This document shows positions 44,849 to 56,284 of a stretch of DNA of 64,000 nt, piece after piece. The notes beneath the pieces were generated by a model. The model was not told the origin of the DNA. It did not search any database and saw nothing but the letters and a program-made list of their open reading frames with translations. This stretch comes from Hymenobacter plasmatis. GTDB lineage: Bacteria > Bacteroidota > Bacteroidia > Cytophagales > Hymenobacteraceae. The stretch covers positions 124,001 to 188,000 of the forward strand of contig NZ_JAJFAW010000002.1 in NCBI RefSeq assembly GCF_020711255.1. Direction: 5' to 3'. Each line of letters starts with the position of its first letter. Position 1 is the first letter of the stretch. Position numbers and translations under genes: made by a program.

Positions 44849-46435
44849 TCAGAGTCCTGCTACTTCCTGTAGCACCTCGTAGTACGGCCGCCCCAGCATG
44901 CGCGCCCGCAGCCAGGCATAGAAGCTCAGGGCTTGCAGGTCTTCGCGCTGCAGCGGCAGGAAAGTGGGCAAATCGGCTACGCGAGCGGCAAAGGCGGGCC
45001 GGCGGGCCGCCGCGGGGTCGTTGATGACGTCGTGCACCAGCTCAAGAAAGCTGAGAATGTAGCGGTAGGGCCCGCCCACCAGCCCAACTTCGGCCGCGGG
45101 CGGTAAGGTGGCGTCATCGGCGGCGGGGCAGGGCGCTGCTGCCTCGGCGGGGAACTGCTCCCGTAGGCTGCGCTCGATGGCTTTGAGGCGGCCCAGGGCA
45201 ATGTCTTCGTGGCCCAATTCGAGTTGAATGAACATTTCGGCCATGTTCTTATTCAGCAGCCATTCCAGTCCCAGCTGCTCCTCGAGCCAGTGGTCGGTGC
45301 GGCCGATGCGCAGCAGGGCCTGGTTGGCTTTGCTGAAATTGCCCTCGGCAAAGTAGTGGAACACCAGCTGCAGGCGGGCGGTGAGCTCCTCCACCAGGGG
45401 CAGCGCGGGCGTGGCTTTCAGCGCCTGTTCCAGCAAGTCGATGCCCTCCGAGTTGCGGTGGATAAAGCCCAAATTGGCAGCCAGCAGAAAGGTGAAGCGG
45501 GGCACAAACTCGGCGTATTTGCGGCCAGAAGATGCCTGCAGTAGGGCGCGCCCCTGCTCCAGGTAGGCGATGGATTGGGCAAAGTGCCGGGAGCGGTACA
45601 GCGCGTGCGCCAGCATGTAGAGCAGCCGCAGCTGGTAGCTGCGCTGGGCCGGGGCAAACCCGTGGCGCCGCTCCATGAGCCGGTAGCAGCGCTCGATGTA
45701 CACGGCAAACGTGGCAAAATCCCGGCGCACAAGCATGGCACTGCGCGCGATGGACATGAGTCGGCACAGCAACGACGGCGAGCGCGCAAAGGCTTCCTGC
45801 AGGTCGTACTCGGCCAGGATGTCGTGCATCATGGCATCGAGCGGGGCGGCGGCACGGCCTTTTTTGCGGGCTTCGCGCAGGCGCTGCCGCAGCAGGCTGT
45901 CGGCAATGTTGGCCCGCTCCTCTTCGTCGGCCGCTTTTTTGTTGACGTGGCGGCGGGCAATTATCTCCAGCAGCGGCTCGGCGTGCGGGGAGTTGGCGTA
46001 CTGAATCTGCAGGTTGTACACCGCGTTCAGGGGCTCATACTGCTCGTTGTCGCGGGCCAGCTTTTCGGCCTTGCGCAGCGTGCTCCACGCCAGGCGCGGA
46101 ATTCCGGCTTCGAACAGGTATTGGGCCAGGGTGAGCTGGCCGCGCACCGAGGCCGCCGCCGTGGTGTCGAGCTGGCGTTGGCGTAGCAGCAGGAAGTCGG
46201 TGAGGTGGCGCAGCAGACGCTTGCGCAGCGCGTAGTAGGCCACGGGGTTGGGCTCGTCGGGGTACAGCGCGGCGATGAGCTGGGGGCCAGCAATCTCCTT
46301 GGGCTGCACCAGCAGCTCGTACAGGCGGGAGTCTTGCCTGCCGGCGGCTTTGCGGCGCTGCCGCTGAATGAACACGCCAAAATCACGCCGCTCGTCGGGC
46401 CCCAGCGTTAAAAGCGTCGTGCGCAAATCGTCCAT
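44849..46435 (-). CDS. Large alpha-helical (TPR-like) protein of unknown function
   Basis: A 528-residue cytoplasmic protein made almost wholly of helices. It starts MDDLRTTLLTLGPDERRDFG, and many helix pairs have TPR-like spacing (FAVYIERCYRLMERRHGFAP, LLYMLAHALYRSRHFAQSIA, YLEQGRALLQASSGRKYAEF), which suggests a solenoid for protein binding. No enzymatic motif or signal peptide. I know similar long helical proteins as unannotated in Cytophagales. Its end is convergent with the coiled-coil lipoprotein gene; its start is divergent from the small lipoprotein at 46665. Confidence 0.72.
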   Translation of the reverse strand: MDDLRTTLLTLGPDERRDFGVFIQRQRRKAAGRQDSRLYELLVQPKEIAGPQLIAALYPDEPNPVAYYALRKRLLRHLTDFLLLRQRQLDTTAAASVRGQLTLAQYLFEAGIPRLAWSTLRKAEKLARDNEQYEPLNAVYNLQIQYANSPHAEPLLEIIARRHVNKKAADEEERANIADSLLRQRLREARKKGRAAAPLDAMMHDILAEYDLQEAFARSPSLLCRLMSIARSAMLVRRDFATFAVYIERCYRLMERRHGFAPAQRSYQLRLLYMLAHALYRSRHFAQSIAYLEQGRALLQASSGRKYAEFVPRFTFLLAANLGFIHRNSEGIDLLEQALKATPALPLVEELTARLQLVFHYFAEGNFSKANQALLRIGRTDHWLEEQLGLEWLLNKNMAEMFIQLELGHEDIALGRLKAIERSLREQFPAEAAAPCPAADDATLPPAAEVGLVGGPYRYILSFLELVHDVINDPAAARRPAFAARVADLPTFLPLQREDLQALSFYAWLRARMLGRPYYEVLQEVAGL

Positions 46436-46664
46436 GCTGGCAAATTACGCTACGGATGCCAGCTGTATACACCGACTCTTTTGTGAACGCGGACAAGCAC
46501 TTATCAACCGTTGAAATGGGCACAAGCGACCTGCCTTTGCGGCGCTGCTTCGGGACTGGCCGCGACACCCCTTCGAAACCCTACCGGTCTGAACTAGGTA
46601 AAAGCGGGTTACCTTTTCACATTCCCGTGATTAAAGTAGAATCTTCACCTTTCTTTCCAATATT

Positions 46665-46919
46665 ATGAAATTCTCGTTCAAAACCCTGCTTGTCCTGTCT
46701 GCCTTCGGTGCCTTCGCCACTACTTCTTGCTCCGAGAAGAAGGCCGATGACGCCGCTACCACCACCGAAAACGCCGCTTCCGATGCTGGCAACGCCATGG
46801 ACAACGCCGTGGACAGCGCCAAAGCCGACATCGCCCGCGAGCCCGGTGATACCGCCGTGGTACGGAACAAGCCCGCTGATAAGGTTATCGAAGAAGTGCC
46901 CGCTACCAAGCAGAAGTAA
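46665..46919 (+). CDS. Small lipoprotein
   Basis: An 84-residue lipoprotein: MKFSFKTLLVLSAFGAFATT followed by Cys22 (lipobox TTSC), then a low-complexity D/A/T/N region (NAASDAGNAMDNAVDSAKAD) and a charged tail. Same build as the gene at 44375 but without repeats. Preceded by TACCTTTT (46610), one base from the -7 consensus, and followed by a strong terminator, so a single-gene unit. Confidence 0.75.
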   Translation: MKFSFKTLLVLSAFGAFATTSCSEKKADDAATTTENAASDAGNAMDNAVDSAKADIAREPGDTAVVRNKPADKVIEEVPATKQK

Positions 46920-46937
46920 GCCTTCTTAATTTCTTGC

Positions 46938-46971
46938 AAAAGCCCCGCTACGACCGTAGCGGGGCTTTTTT
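46938..46971 (+). terminator. Rho-independent terminator
   Basis: AAAAGCCCCGCTACG (46938-46952) pairs perfectly with 46955-46969, then TTTT. Confidence 0.9.
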
Positions 46972-47191
46972 GTTGGCCTTTAGCCCCGGCAGATTGAAAG
47001 TTGAGCTAACCCAGGACTTTGGAATCAAAGTGCAAGAGCAATGTCCCACAATCACAAAAATACGCACTATAATTCAATTACTTATGTACAATAACACCCC
47101 ATTGCCAAAGTCTAATAGTTGCTAAAATGCGCTGGCATTCGGCATGAGGCGCGCTCACCTTTACGCATCGTCTCATTTAACCCCGTTCCCG

Positions 47192-47992
47192 ATGCGTACC
47201 TCTTTACTCTTTGCATTGCTGGGCCTGCTGGCCGGCACCGCGCACGCGCAAGACCTGCTCACCAAGCGCACCGGCGAGGCCGTCTCGGTGAAAGTGGTTG
47301 AGATAACCCCTTCCGAAGTGAAGTACCGCCGCGCCGACAACCCCGATGGCCCCCTTATTAGCCTGTGGCGTTCTGATGTGTACATGATTCGCTACGCCAA
47401 CGGCACGCAGGAGCTGCTCAACGGCAGCCCCACTCTGCCCGCCGCGCCCGTGACTGCCGCACCACCCCTGGCACCCGCCAGCCCAGCCCCCGCAGCGCAA
47501 GCCGCCCTGCCAGCCGGCGTGCCCATGGTGGGCAACCAAGACCCCAACGACGCGGTGCTGGCCGAGCCCATCAGCCTCGACGGGCCGCGCGTGGGCTTTA
47601 CCATCCTCCCGCGGGGGGTGCTGGACAAAGCACACGACAGCGGCACCGACCTCAATCCGTTTATTACGCAGTTTGGCTGGCAGTTCGAGAAGCGGCTGTT
47701 TAGGCTCCCCAGCGGCGTGAGTGGGCTGGTAGAATTTGTGCCGCTGGTGGGCGGGCTGGAGCAGGGCCAGTTCCTGCCGAGCCTCAGTGGGCTGGTGGGC
47801 CTGCGGGGCGCCAAAGGCTTTGAGTTTGGCGTGGGGCCAAACCTTACGCCCTTGGGCTCCAGCATTGTACTGGCCATGGGCACCTCCATCAAATCCAATG
47901 GCGTCAACTTCCCCATTAACCTGGCCGTAGTGCCCGGCGCCAGCGGCGTGCGCGTGAGTCTGCTGGTGGGCTTTAATGCCCGGCACCGGTAG
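47192..47992 (+). CDS. Exported protein, probable outer-membrane strand-rich domain
   Basis: A 266-residue protein with signal peptide MRTSLLFALLGLLAGTAHAQ. The next ~60 residues (KRTGEAVSVKVVEITPSEVK ... MIRYANGTQELL) read like the small N-terminal beta domain common in Bacteroidota exported proteins. A P/A-rich linker (~90-125) leads to a strand-rich C-terminal domain with GFTILPRGVLDKAHDSGTDL and GVGPNLTPLGSSIVLAMGTS. No family name. ATG 47192 begins the signal peptide. The upstream gap is AT-rich and holds the octamer TTGAGCTA at 47001. Confidence 0.72.
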   Translation: MRTSLLFALLGLLAGTAHAQDLLTKRTGEAVSVKVVEITPSEVKYRRADNPDGPLISLWRSDVYMIRYANGTQELLNGSPTLPAAPVTAAPPLAPASPAPAAQAALPAGVPMVGNQDPNDAVLAEPISLDGPRVGFTILPRGVLDKAHDSGTDLNPFITQFGWQFEKRLFRLPSGVSGLVEFVPLVGGLEQGQFLPSLSGLVGLRGAKGFEFGVGPNLTPLGSSIVLAMGTSIKSNGVNFPINLAVVPGASGVRVSLLVGFNARHR

Positions 47993-48132
47993 AGGTCGTT
48001 GGTGAAAAGCAGGATGCTGTGCCGGAGTGCCAATAAAATTTCGGCATTGCCCAGGCCAGCTCAACCCAACCGGCCGCCGGGGCGTACACTCCCCAGATTT
48101 TAAATCCTTCCCACCCACATTTCCTTTCAGTC

Positions 48133-48351
48133 ATGGACCTCAACCAGAATAACCTCAACGACCAGACCGAATTGAAGGCCCGCGGCAACTGGAACCAACT
48201 CAAAGGCGAAGCCAAGCAGAAGTGGGGCAACCTCACCGATGACGACCTCGACTACGAAGAAGGCAAACAGGATGAGTGGCTCGGTCGCTTGCAAGAGAAA
48301 ACCGGCCACGCCGTAGAGGACCTCAAAAAATGGTTCAACCGGACTTTCTAA
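48133..48351 (+). CDS. CsbD-like general stress protein
   Basis: A 72-residue hydrophilic protein of the CsbD family: KARGNWNQLKGEAKQKWGNL, DDDLDYEEGKQDEWLGRLQE, TGHAVEDLKKWF. Such proteins are abundant under stress in many bacteria but have no known activity. Followed by a perfect terminator. The next gene, DUF1206, is often a neighbour of stress genes as well, but lies behind the terminator. Confidence 0.92.
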   Translation: MDLNQNNLNDQTELKARGNWNQLKGEAKQKWGNLTDDDLDYEEGKQDEWLGRLQEKTGHAVEDLKKWFNRTF

Positions 48352-48410
48352 CCCGTGCATTACCAATGAAGTAAGACGCCTTCCAATCCACACGTCGCTG
48401 CTTCATTTCG

Positions 48411-48446
48411 AAAGCCCTTTCTGGCAACAGAAAGGGCTTTTTGTTT
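48411..48446 (+). terminator. Rho-independent terminator after csbD-like gene
   Basis: Thirteen-base perfect stem (48411-48423 with 48428-48440), GCAA loop, T-rich end. Confidence 0.9.
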
Positions 48447-48586
48447 TAAGCCGTAGCTCAACCTGCTCGGCGACGCGCTGCATTTTGGCTACCGGTGAAG
48501 CCAAAAAACACCGATAAGCCCTCCCCTATCTTAACCTTACCACGCGGCCTAATCGTAAGGAAAGCTGTTCCATTATCCCCGCGTGT

Positions 48587-49417
48587 ATGTCTACTGCCGA
48601 TACCTTGCTTGCTGCTGTTCCCCGTTCGCCTTCGGCTGGCATCAAGGCGCTGGCCCGGCTGGGCTTTGCGGCTATTGGGGTGGTGTATGTGCTCATGGGC
48701 GTGCTGGCCCTGCTGGCGGCCCTAAGCCGGGACCACGGCGTGCAGGCCGATAAAGAAGCAGCCGTGAAGCACCTGCAGGATTTGCCGGCCGGCAGCCTGC
48801 TGCTGGGGCTGATTGCCGTGGGGCTGCTGGGATACATCATCTGGCGCTTTACCCAGGCCATTCGCGACACTGAGGGCAAGGGCTCCGGCGCCAAAGGCTG
48901 GAGCTTCCGGCTGTGGTACATCTGCAGCGGGCTGTTCTACAGCGGCTTGGCGCTATACGCGGGCCGCCTGGCCCTGAGAGGCCACGCCGACGAAGGCGCC
49001 GACACCTCGAAATCATTGGCCGCCACCATCTTGGGCTGGCCCTCTGGCGACTGGCTCTTAATTTTCTTGGGCGTGGTGACCATCGGTATTGGCCTTTTCC
49101 AAGGGTACCGGGCCTACTCGCACAAGCTGCAATCTGACGTAGACGGCCAGGACCTGACCGCCGCCCAGCAGCGCCTTGTGTACCGGGCGGCCCAGGTGGG
49201 CGTCACGGCCCGGGGCGTGGTGGTGAGTCTCATCGGTTACTTCTTTGTGGAAGCCGGCTGGCAGTCGCGGGCGGCCGAAGCCGGCAGCACCAACGAGGCC
49301 TTGGGCCTGCTGGCCGGGATGGGGCCCCTGGTGCTGGGCGTGGTGGCCGCGGGCCTGGTACTGTACGGGCTCTACTCGCTGGTGCAGGCCCGCTACCCCA
49401 TCCTGCGCGGCTTGTAG
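48587..49417 (+). CDS. DUF1206 membrane protein
   Basis: A 276-residue protein with six membrane helices in three repeats of the DUF1206 unit; each repeat has a conserved small-residue helix (LARLGFAAIGVVYVLMGVLA; RLWYICSGLFYSGLALYAGR; GVTARGVVVSLIGYFFVEAG). The function is unknown. ATG 48587. The stop is four bases from the convergent stop of the saccharopine-dehydrogenase-like gene, with no terminator between. Confidence 0.9.
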   Translation: MSTADTLLAAVPRSPSAGIKALARLGFAAIGVVYVLMGVLALLAALSRDHGVQADKEAAVKHLQDLPAGSLLLGLIAVGLLGYIIWRFTQAIRDTEGKGSGAKGWSFRLWYICSGLFYSGLALYAGRLALRGHADEGADTSKSLAATILGWPSGDWLLIFLGVVTIGIGLFQGYRAYSHKLQSDVDGQDLTAAQQRLVYRAAQVGVTARGVVVSLIGYFFVEAGWQSRAAEAGSTNEALGLLAGMGPLVLGVVAAGLVLYGLYSLVQARYPILRGL

Positions 49418-49420
49418 GCC

Positions 49421-50644
49421 CTACGCCACTGTCTCCTCGGCCACGTAGTCGGCCAGGTACTGGTAGCGTTCGGTGAGGTGGCCCCCTTTGGCAATGGTGG
49501 CGCGCGCAATCACCCCTTCGGCATCGTTGCCCAGCAGGTGGGGAAATACTTTATCCAGCAGCTGGCGGCCAAAGTCGCGGCTGGCGTTGCGGGGCAGCTC
49601 GCACGGCAGGTTGTCTACGGCCATCACCGTGATGTTTGTGGGCCGCGAGTAAGGCGGCTCCAGCTCCCCCGTTTGCGGGTTGTAGTCGAAGGCCGGGTCG
49701 GCAATGGTGCTGCTACGCTTGGTGGTGGGCACCGAGCCGTTGACGTCGCAGGTGACGTCGGCAATGGTGTTGATGCGGAAATCCGGGCGCCGGGTATCGG
49801 CTTCTTCAAACAGCCGGGGCGCGGCCGGGTGCCAGTACGCGCAGGCAATGAGCAAGTCGGTGACGGGCAGAAACGGCCCAAACGTAGACTCGTACTCCTG
49901 CGGGTTGGCGTGAAAGTCGGCGGTATCCCACACGCGGCCGTCGCGGCGGCGGTTGTAGTCGGAGCTGCGCAGCTGGGTGTACACCGGCTCCTTAAAATCC
50001 AGGTAGAGGTAATCGTACACGCTCACGCGCCGGATGCCCATGCGGTCGAGCACTTCCAACGCACCCTGCGCTACGCGCCCCGAGCCGGTCACGGCTATCT
50101 TGATGGGCGGCAGCTTTTTGACTTTGAAGAACTCCTCCTGCATGTCGTCCATGTCGAGGCATTCGTGCGCGGGTTTGAGCTCGTACAGGCCGTGCTTGCG
50201 GCCATACGTGAGCAGGCCGTTGTAGGCGCCCACAATGCCGGCGTAGCGCCCAAACGCCACAATGCGCTCGCCGCGGGCGTTGGTCAGCAGTTCGTAGTCG
50301 ACCAGCGTAATTTCTTTCTTGAGCACCTCGCGCAGCAGGTTGCGGTTGGCGGGCTGCTTTTTCACGGTGTGCGAGAAAAAGAAGTACGTCTTGTGGGGAA
50401 TGAGCTGGCTGACGGGCACTTCCTTCACGCCCATGAGCACATCGCAGCCCGAAATATCGTCGCGCACTTCTATTCCCAGGGCGCGGTACTCCTCGTCGCG
50501 GTAGCTGCGAAAGGGGCTGCTTTGCACTACAATGCGCAGGTCGGGAAAAGTGGCTTGGGCTTCCACGCACTTCTTGGGCGTGAGGGGCACGCGCTTGTCG
50601 TGCGGGGTTTTACCCTCGCAGATGAGGCCGATGGTTAAGGACAT
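49421..50644 (-). CDS. Saccharopine dehydrogenase-like protein (LYS1 type, AlaDH/PNT fold)
   Basis: A 407-residue NAD-dependent dehydrogenase of the alanine dehydrogenase / saccharopine dehydrogenase (L-lysine-forming) group. It shows the N-terminal GLICEGKTPHDKRVPLTPKK, TYFFFSHTVKKQPANRNLLR, nucleotide motif VTGSGRVAQGALEVL, RINTIADVTCDVNGSVPTTK. In other organisms the enzyme interconverts saccharopine with lysine and 2-oxoglutarate. Together with the glutaryl-CoA-dehydrogenase-like gene at 5615 this hints at lysine breakdown via saccharopine (inference). Between its start and gcvP lies a heptanucleotide palindrome. Confidence 0.82.
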   Translation of the reverse strand: MSLTIGLICEGKTPHDKRVPLTPKKCVEAQATFPDLRIVVQSSPFRSYRDEEYRALGIEVRDDISGCDVLMGVKEVPVSQLIPHKTYFFFSHTVKKQPANRNLLREVLKKEITLVDYELLTNARGERIVAFGRYAGIVGAYNGLLTYGRKHGLYELKPAHECLDMDDMQEEFFKVKKLPPIKIAVTGSGRVAQGALEVLDRMGIRRVSVYDYLYLDFKEPVYTQLRSSDYNRRRDGRVWDTADFHANPQEYESTFGPFLPVTDLLIACAYWHPAAPRLFEEADTRRPDFRINTIADVTCDVNGSVPTTKRSSTIADPAFDYNPQTGELEPPYSRPTNITVMAVDNLPCELPRNASRDFGRQLLDKVFPHLLGNDAEGVIARATIAKGGHLTERYQYLADYVAEETVA

Positions 50645-50659
50645 GGGATACGATGGGAA

Positions 50660-50728
50660 GTGACGAATGAGGAAGGCAGAATGACGGAGCGGAACTCTTC
50701 ATTCCCCATTCGTCATTCCTCATTGCTA
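50660..50728. repeat. Heptanucleotide palindrome before gcvP
   Basis: Left units GAATGAG, GAAGGCA, GAATGAC (50665-50685). Right units CATTCCC, CATTCGT, CATTCCT, CATTGCT (50700-50727). The arms pair (GAATGAGGAA-type against TTCCTCATTC-type). It lies between divergent starts. Confidence 0.85.
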
Positions 50729-50786
50729 ATGGGGTGGCCGGTCAAAATTACGGTTTTGATGGCAGTCCGCCGGGCCATTTCGAGCT

Positions 50787-50794
50787 TACCTTTG
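50787..50794 (+). promoter_or_regulatory. -7 promoter element of gcvP
   Basis: TACCTTTG, perfect TAnnTTTG, 65 bases before the ATG at 50860. The remaining leader is too short for a glycine riboswitch. Confidence 0.65.
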
Positions 50795-50859
50795 TTAAGG
50801 AATCTGAACCTGAACCTTACTACGTCAAAACCGCTTCCTTCTCACTATTTCCCGCCTTT

Positions 50860-53778
<2,919 letters not shown>

Positions 53779-53793
53779 TCCACTAGTCGCTTG

Positions 53794-53962
53794 TCATTGC
53801 GAGCACAGCGAAGCAATCCTTCCTCTCATCGCGAATAATCCTTTCAATACAAAAAGCCCCGACTCTAGGCAGAGTCGGGGCTTTTTGTATTGAAAGGATT
53901 TGTCACAACTCAGGGCTGTTCACTGAGAACAGGACAGATTGCTTCGCTGTGCTCGCAATGAC
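53794..53962. repeat. Nested palindromes: 26-bp outer repeat around a 30-bp terminator stem
   Basis: Outer arms 53794-53819 and 53937-53962 are perfect reverse complements (GTCATTGCGAGC...GAAGCAATC). Inside, arms 53837-53866 and 53871-53900 are perfect over 30 bases with an AGGC loop and contain AAAAAGCCCCGACTC, a two-way terminator. It lies between the convergent gcvP and SH3-like genes. Confidence 0.93.
53837..53900. terminator. Two-way terminator inside the nested repeat
   Basis: Thirty-base perfect stem with A-run on the left and T-run on the right, loop AGGC; serves gcvP (+) and the SH3-like gene (-). Confidence 0.85.
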
Positions 53963-53992
53963 AGTAAGTAGCCTTACAAGGACGGGCTTGCG

Positions 53993-54304
53993 CTACTTGC
54001 TTCCCCGCTCGCCGAAGCAGCGGCGGTCCATGTACCCCATCCGGGTCTGGCCGTCCTTATCGAGCCGAACGCGTACAAAGTAGGCGTTGATGGTATCGGT
54101 TACCTGCACTTCGTTGCCAGCGGTGGTTTGGGCCAGTACGGTCGAGGTTTTGTTCATGCCATCGTACACGGGGCAGTCCACAATGGTATTGTGCGCGATG
54201 GGGGTATGGTTGGCAGCGGCGGTCTGCATTCGTTCGTCGCGGGTGGAAGAGCAAGCGGCCAGCAGGCCCGTAGCAGCCAGAAACAACAGGGCAGTACTTT
54301 TCAT
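53993..54304 (-). CDS. Small lipoprotein, possible SH3-like domain
   Basis: A 103-residue lipoprotein: MKSTALLFLAATGLLAACSS with lipobox LAAC (Cys18). The body (CPVYDGMNKTSTVLAQTTAG, EVQVTDTINAYFVRVRLDKD, RMGYMDRRCFGER) has the strand pattern of a bacterial SH3 (SH3b) domain, often peptidoglycan-binding. Two further cysteines could form a disulfide. Assignment of the fold is moderate. Single gene, ending at the nested palindrome. Confidence 0.72.
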   Translation of the reverse strand: MKSTALLFLAATGLLAACSSTRDERMQTAAANHTPIAHNTIVDCPVYDGMNKTSTVLAQTTAGNEVQVTDTINAYFVRVRLDKDGQTRMGYMDRRCFGERGSK

Positions 54305-54533
54305 TAACGAAGCAAGAGCGTTGGGTGGAAATTCGAGGGTAAGGTAGGATAAAATCTGGTTATCTCAAGCTAACGTGGTGATACAAACCACAACAATGCG
54401 GGCAACTATATAGTGGTAAAAGTGGAACGCCATCGGCCTGTCCGCCGTTATACAGATGGCCTGAAAATTGCTTCAATTCTTCCCGAGATTCAGCACTTTG
54501 AGTCCTTCAATCAATCCGTCTTTCTTTCTGATT

Positions 54534-55130
54534 ATGAACCGCATCACCCGTTTTCTGGCTCGTCCGGCTGCTTTGGCCGCGATGAGCTTTGTGCTGCTTT
54601 TGGGCAGCGGTTGCTCCACGGCTTCCCGCGTGGGCGTGACCAACGACTTTGACCACTCCGTCAACTTCCGGGCTTTCAAAACCTGGTCTTGGTACCCGCA
54701 GCAACCCACTGATACCGAAGGCGGCCCGGCCAAAGGCTATGAGTCCTTCCTCGACAAGCGCATGCGCGCCGCCGTGAAGGCCGAAATGACCCGCAAAGGC
54801 CTAACCGAAGTGGACAAAGCCCCCGATATCTACGTGGCCTACAGCGCTCGCGTGGAAGACAAACAGCAAGTATCGCCCTATTACAATGGCTTGGGCTATC
54901 CTTATGGCTATGGCTACGGGTACTACGGCCGCGGCATGCAGCCCATCACTCAGTACAAAGCCGGCACTGTGGTAATCGACATCATCGATGCCCGCCGCAA
55001 GGAGCTGGCCTGGCGTGGCACCGGCCAGGCTCAGGTCGACCAAAACACCATCAACGAGGTGGAGACCAATCGCATTGTCAACGGTATCCTGAGCACCTAC
55101 CCTCCCCAGGACAACCAGGCTCGCCGTTAA
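54534..55130 (+). CDS. DUF4136 lipoprotein
   Basis: A 198-residue lipoprotein: MNRITRFLARPAALAAMSFV ... LLLGSGC lipobox. The domain is DUF4136: DFDHSVNFRAFKTWSWYPQQ, AAVKAEMTRKGLTEVDKAPD, IYVAYSARVEDKQQ, then VVIDIIDARRKELAWRGTGQ. A glycine-tyrosine stretch (GLGYPYGYGYGYYGRGM) interrupts it, common in the family. Function unknown; envelope. ATG 54534 begins the lipoprotein signal. Followed by a two-way terminator shared with lipA. Confidence 0.9.
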   Translation: MNRITRFLARPAALAAMSFVLLLGSGCSTASRVGVTNDFDHSVNFRAFKTWSWYPQQPTDTEGGPAKGYESFLDKRMRAAVKAEMTRKGLTEVDKAPDIYVAYSARVEDKQQVSPYYNGLGYPYGYGYGYYGRGMQPITQYKAGTVVIDIIDARRKELAWRGTGQAQVDQNTINEVETNRIVNGILSTYPPQDNQARR

Positions 55131-55152
55131 TCCCCGTTTAACCACAGGACGC

Positions 55153-55188
55153 AAAAAAGCCCTCTCCAGCAATGGAGAGGGCTTTTTT
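55153..55188. terminator. Two-way terminator between DUF4136 and lipA
   Basis: Sixteen-base perfect stem (55153-55168 with 55173-55188), GCAA loop, A-run and T-run at the ends. Confidence 0.92.
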
Positions 55189-55228
55189 ATTACCGCAAGC
55201 TGGCGGCGGGAATTAAGCTAAAATTGAG

Positions 55229-56122
55229 CTAAACCGGTACGTTCACGTGGCGCTCGGCGTGGTAGGAACTACGCACCAGCGGGCCGCTTTCCACGTATTT
55301 CAGGCCGCGCTTCAGGCCTTCTTCTTTGTAGTGGGCAAACTGGTCGGGGGTGATGAACTCGGCCACGTCCAGGTGACGCTTGGTGGGCTGCAGGTATTGG
55401 CCCAGGGTCAGGATGTCGAGGCCATTGGCCACGAGGTCGTCCATGGCCTGGTACAGTTCATCGGCCTTCTCGCCCAGGCCCAGCATGATGCCTGACTTGG
55501 TGCGGTGGCCGGCCAGCTTCGTGCGGCGGATTTGCTCCAGGCTGCGGTCGTAGCGGGCCTGGGGGCGCACGAGGCGGTAGAGGCTGCCCACGGTTTCGAT
55601 GTTGTGCGAAATCACTTCCTGGCCGCCCGAAATCATCACGTCGAGGGCATCCCAGTTGGCTTTCACGTCCGGAATCAGGGTTTCGATGGTGGTGCCGGGG
55701 CTGAGCTGCTTGGTGAGCACCACGGTTTCGCGCCACACGCTGGCGCCGCGGTCCTTCAGTTCGTCGCGGTTCACGCTAGTAATCACGGCGTGCTTCACTT
55801 TCATGAGCTTGATGGCCTCGGCCACGCGGCGGGGCTCGTCGAGGTCGTATTCGGTGGGGCGGCCCGTGGCCACGGCGCAAAACGAGCACGAGCGGGTACA
55901 GATGTTGCCCAGAATCATGAACGTGGCCGTGCCGGCGCCCCAGCATTCGCCCATGTTGGGGCAGTTGCCGCTCTCGCAAATGGTGTGCAGCTTGTGCTCG
56001 TCTACCAGGCGGCGCACGGCGGCGTATTCTTCGCCCACAGGCAGCTTCACGCGCAGCCAATCGGGCTTGCGGGGGCGGGCAGGCGCAGCCGTTTCGGGCT
56101 GGATAACGGGCAAATCAATCAT
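55229..56122 (-). CDS. lipA: Lipoyl synthase
   Basis: Radical SAM enzyme that inserts two sulfurs into octanoyl-lipoyl domains; needed for the glycine cleavage H protein and 2-oxoacid dehydrogenase E2 proteins. 297 residues. Auxiliary cluster cysteines 49, 54 and 60 ([15 protein letters not shown]), radical SAM cysteines 75, 79 and 82 (CTRSCSFC), and the C-terminal VRSSYHAE serine ligand of the auxiliary cluster. ATG 56122. Its leader holds a heptanucleotide palindrome behind a perfect -7 element. gcvP and the E1 fusion lie within 7 kb on either side. Confidence 0.97.
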   Translation of the reverse strand: MIDLPVIQPETAAPARPRKPDWLRVKLPVGEEYAAVRRLVDEHKLHTICESGNCPNMGECWGAGTATFMILGNICTRSCSFCAVATGRPTEYDLDEPRRVAEAIKLMKVKHAVITSVNRDELKDRGASVWRETVVLTKQLSPGTTIETLIPDVKANWDALDVMISGGQEVISHNIETVGSLYRLVRPQARYDRSLEQIRRTKLAGHRTKSGIMLGLGEKADELYQAMDDLVANGLDILTLGQYLQPTKRHLDVAEFITPDQFAHYKEEGLKRGLKYVESGPLVRSSYHAERHVNVPV

Positions 56123-56127
56123 TTTAT

Positions 56128-56277
56128 TAATGAAGAAGGAGGAATGAAGAAGGAGGAATTATCCTCGGCCCATTCGATACTAAGCACTAACAAATTTACG
56201 GTGCAATTGATGCGCCTTGTATATCCGGGGATGGCCCAGCCCAATTCTTCACTCCTAATTCTCCACTCTTCCTCAAG
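56128..56277. repeat. Heptanucleotide palindrome in the lipA leader region
   Basis: Left units AATGAAG, AAGGAGG, AATGAAG, AAGGAGG (56129-56156). Right units AATTCTT, CACTCCT, AATTCTC, CACTCTT, CCTCAAG (56243-56277). The arms are inverted copies about 80 bases apart, and the lipA promoter lies between them. Confidence 0.85.
56191..56198 (-). promoter_or_regulatory. -7 promoter element of lipA
   Basis: TAAATTTG on the minus strand, 68 bases before the ATG, inside the loop of the palindrome. The leader RNA would contain only the left arm. Confidence 0.6.
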
Positions 56278-56284
56278 CGCAGCA

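Noticed and set aside
50795-50859. Glycine riboswitch before gcvP
   Set aside because: The leader from the -7 element to the ATG is about 60 bases and lacks paired aptamer structure.
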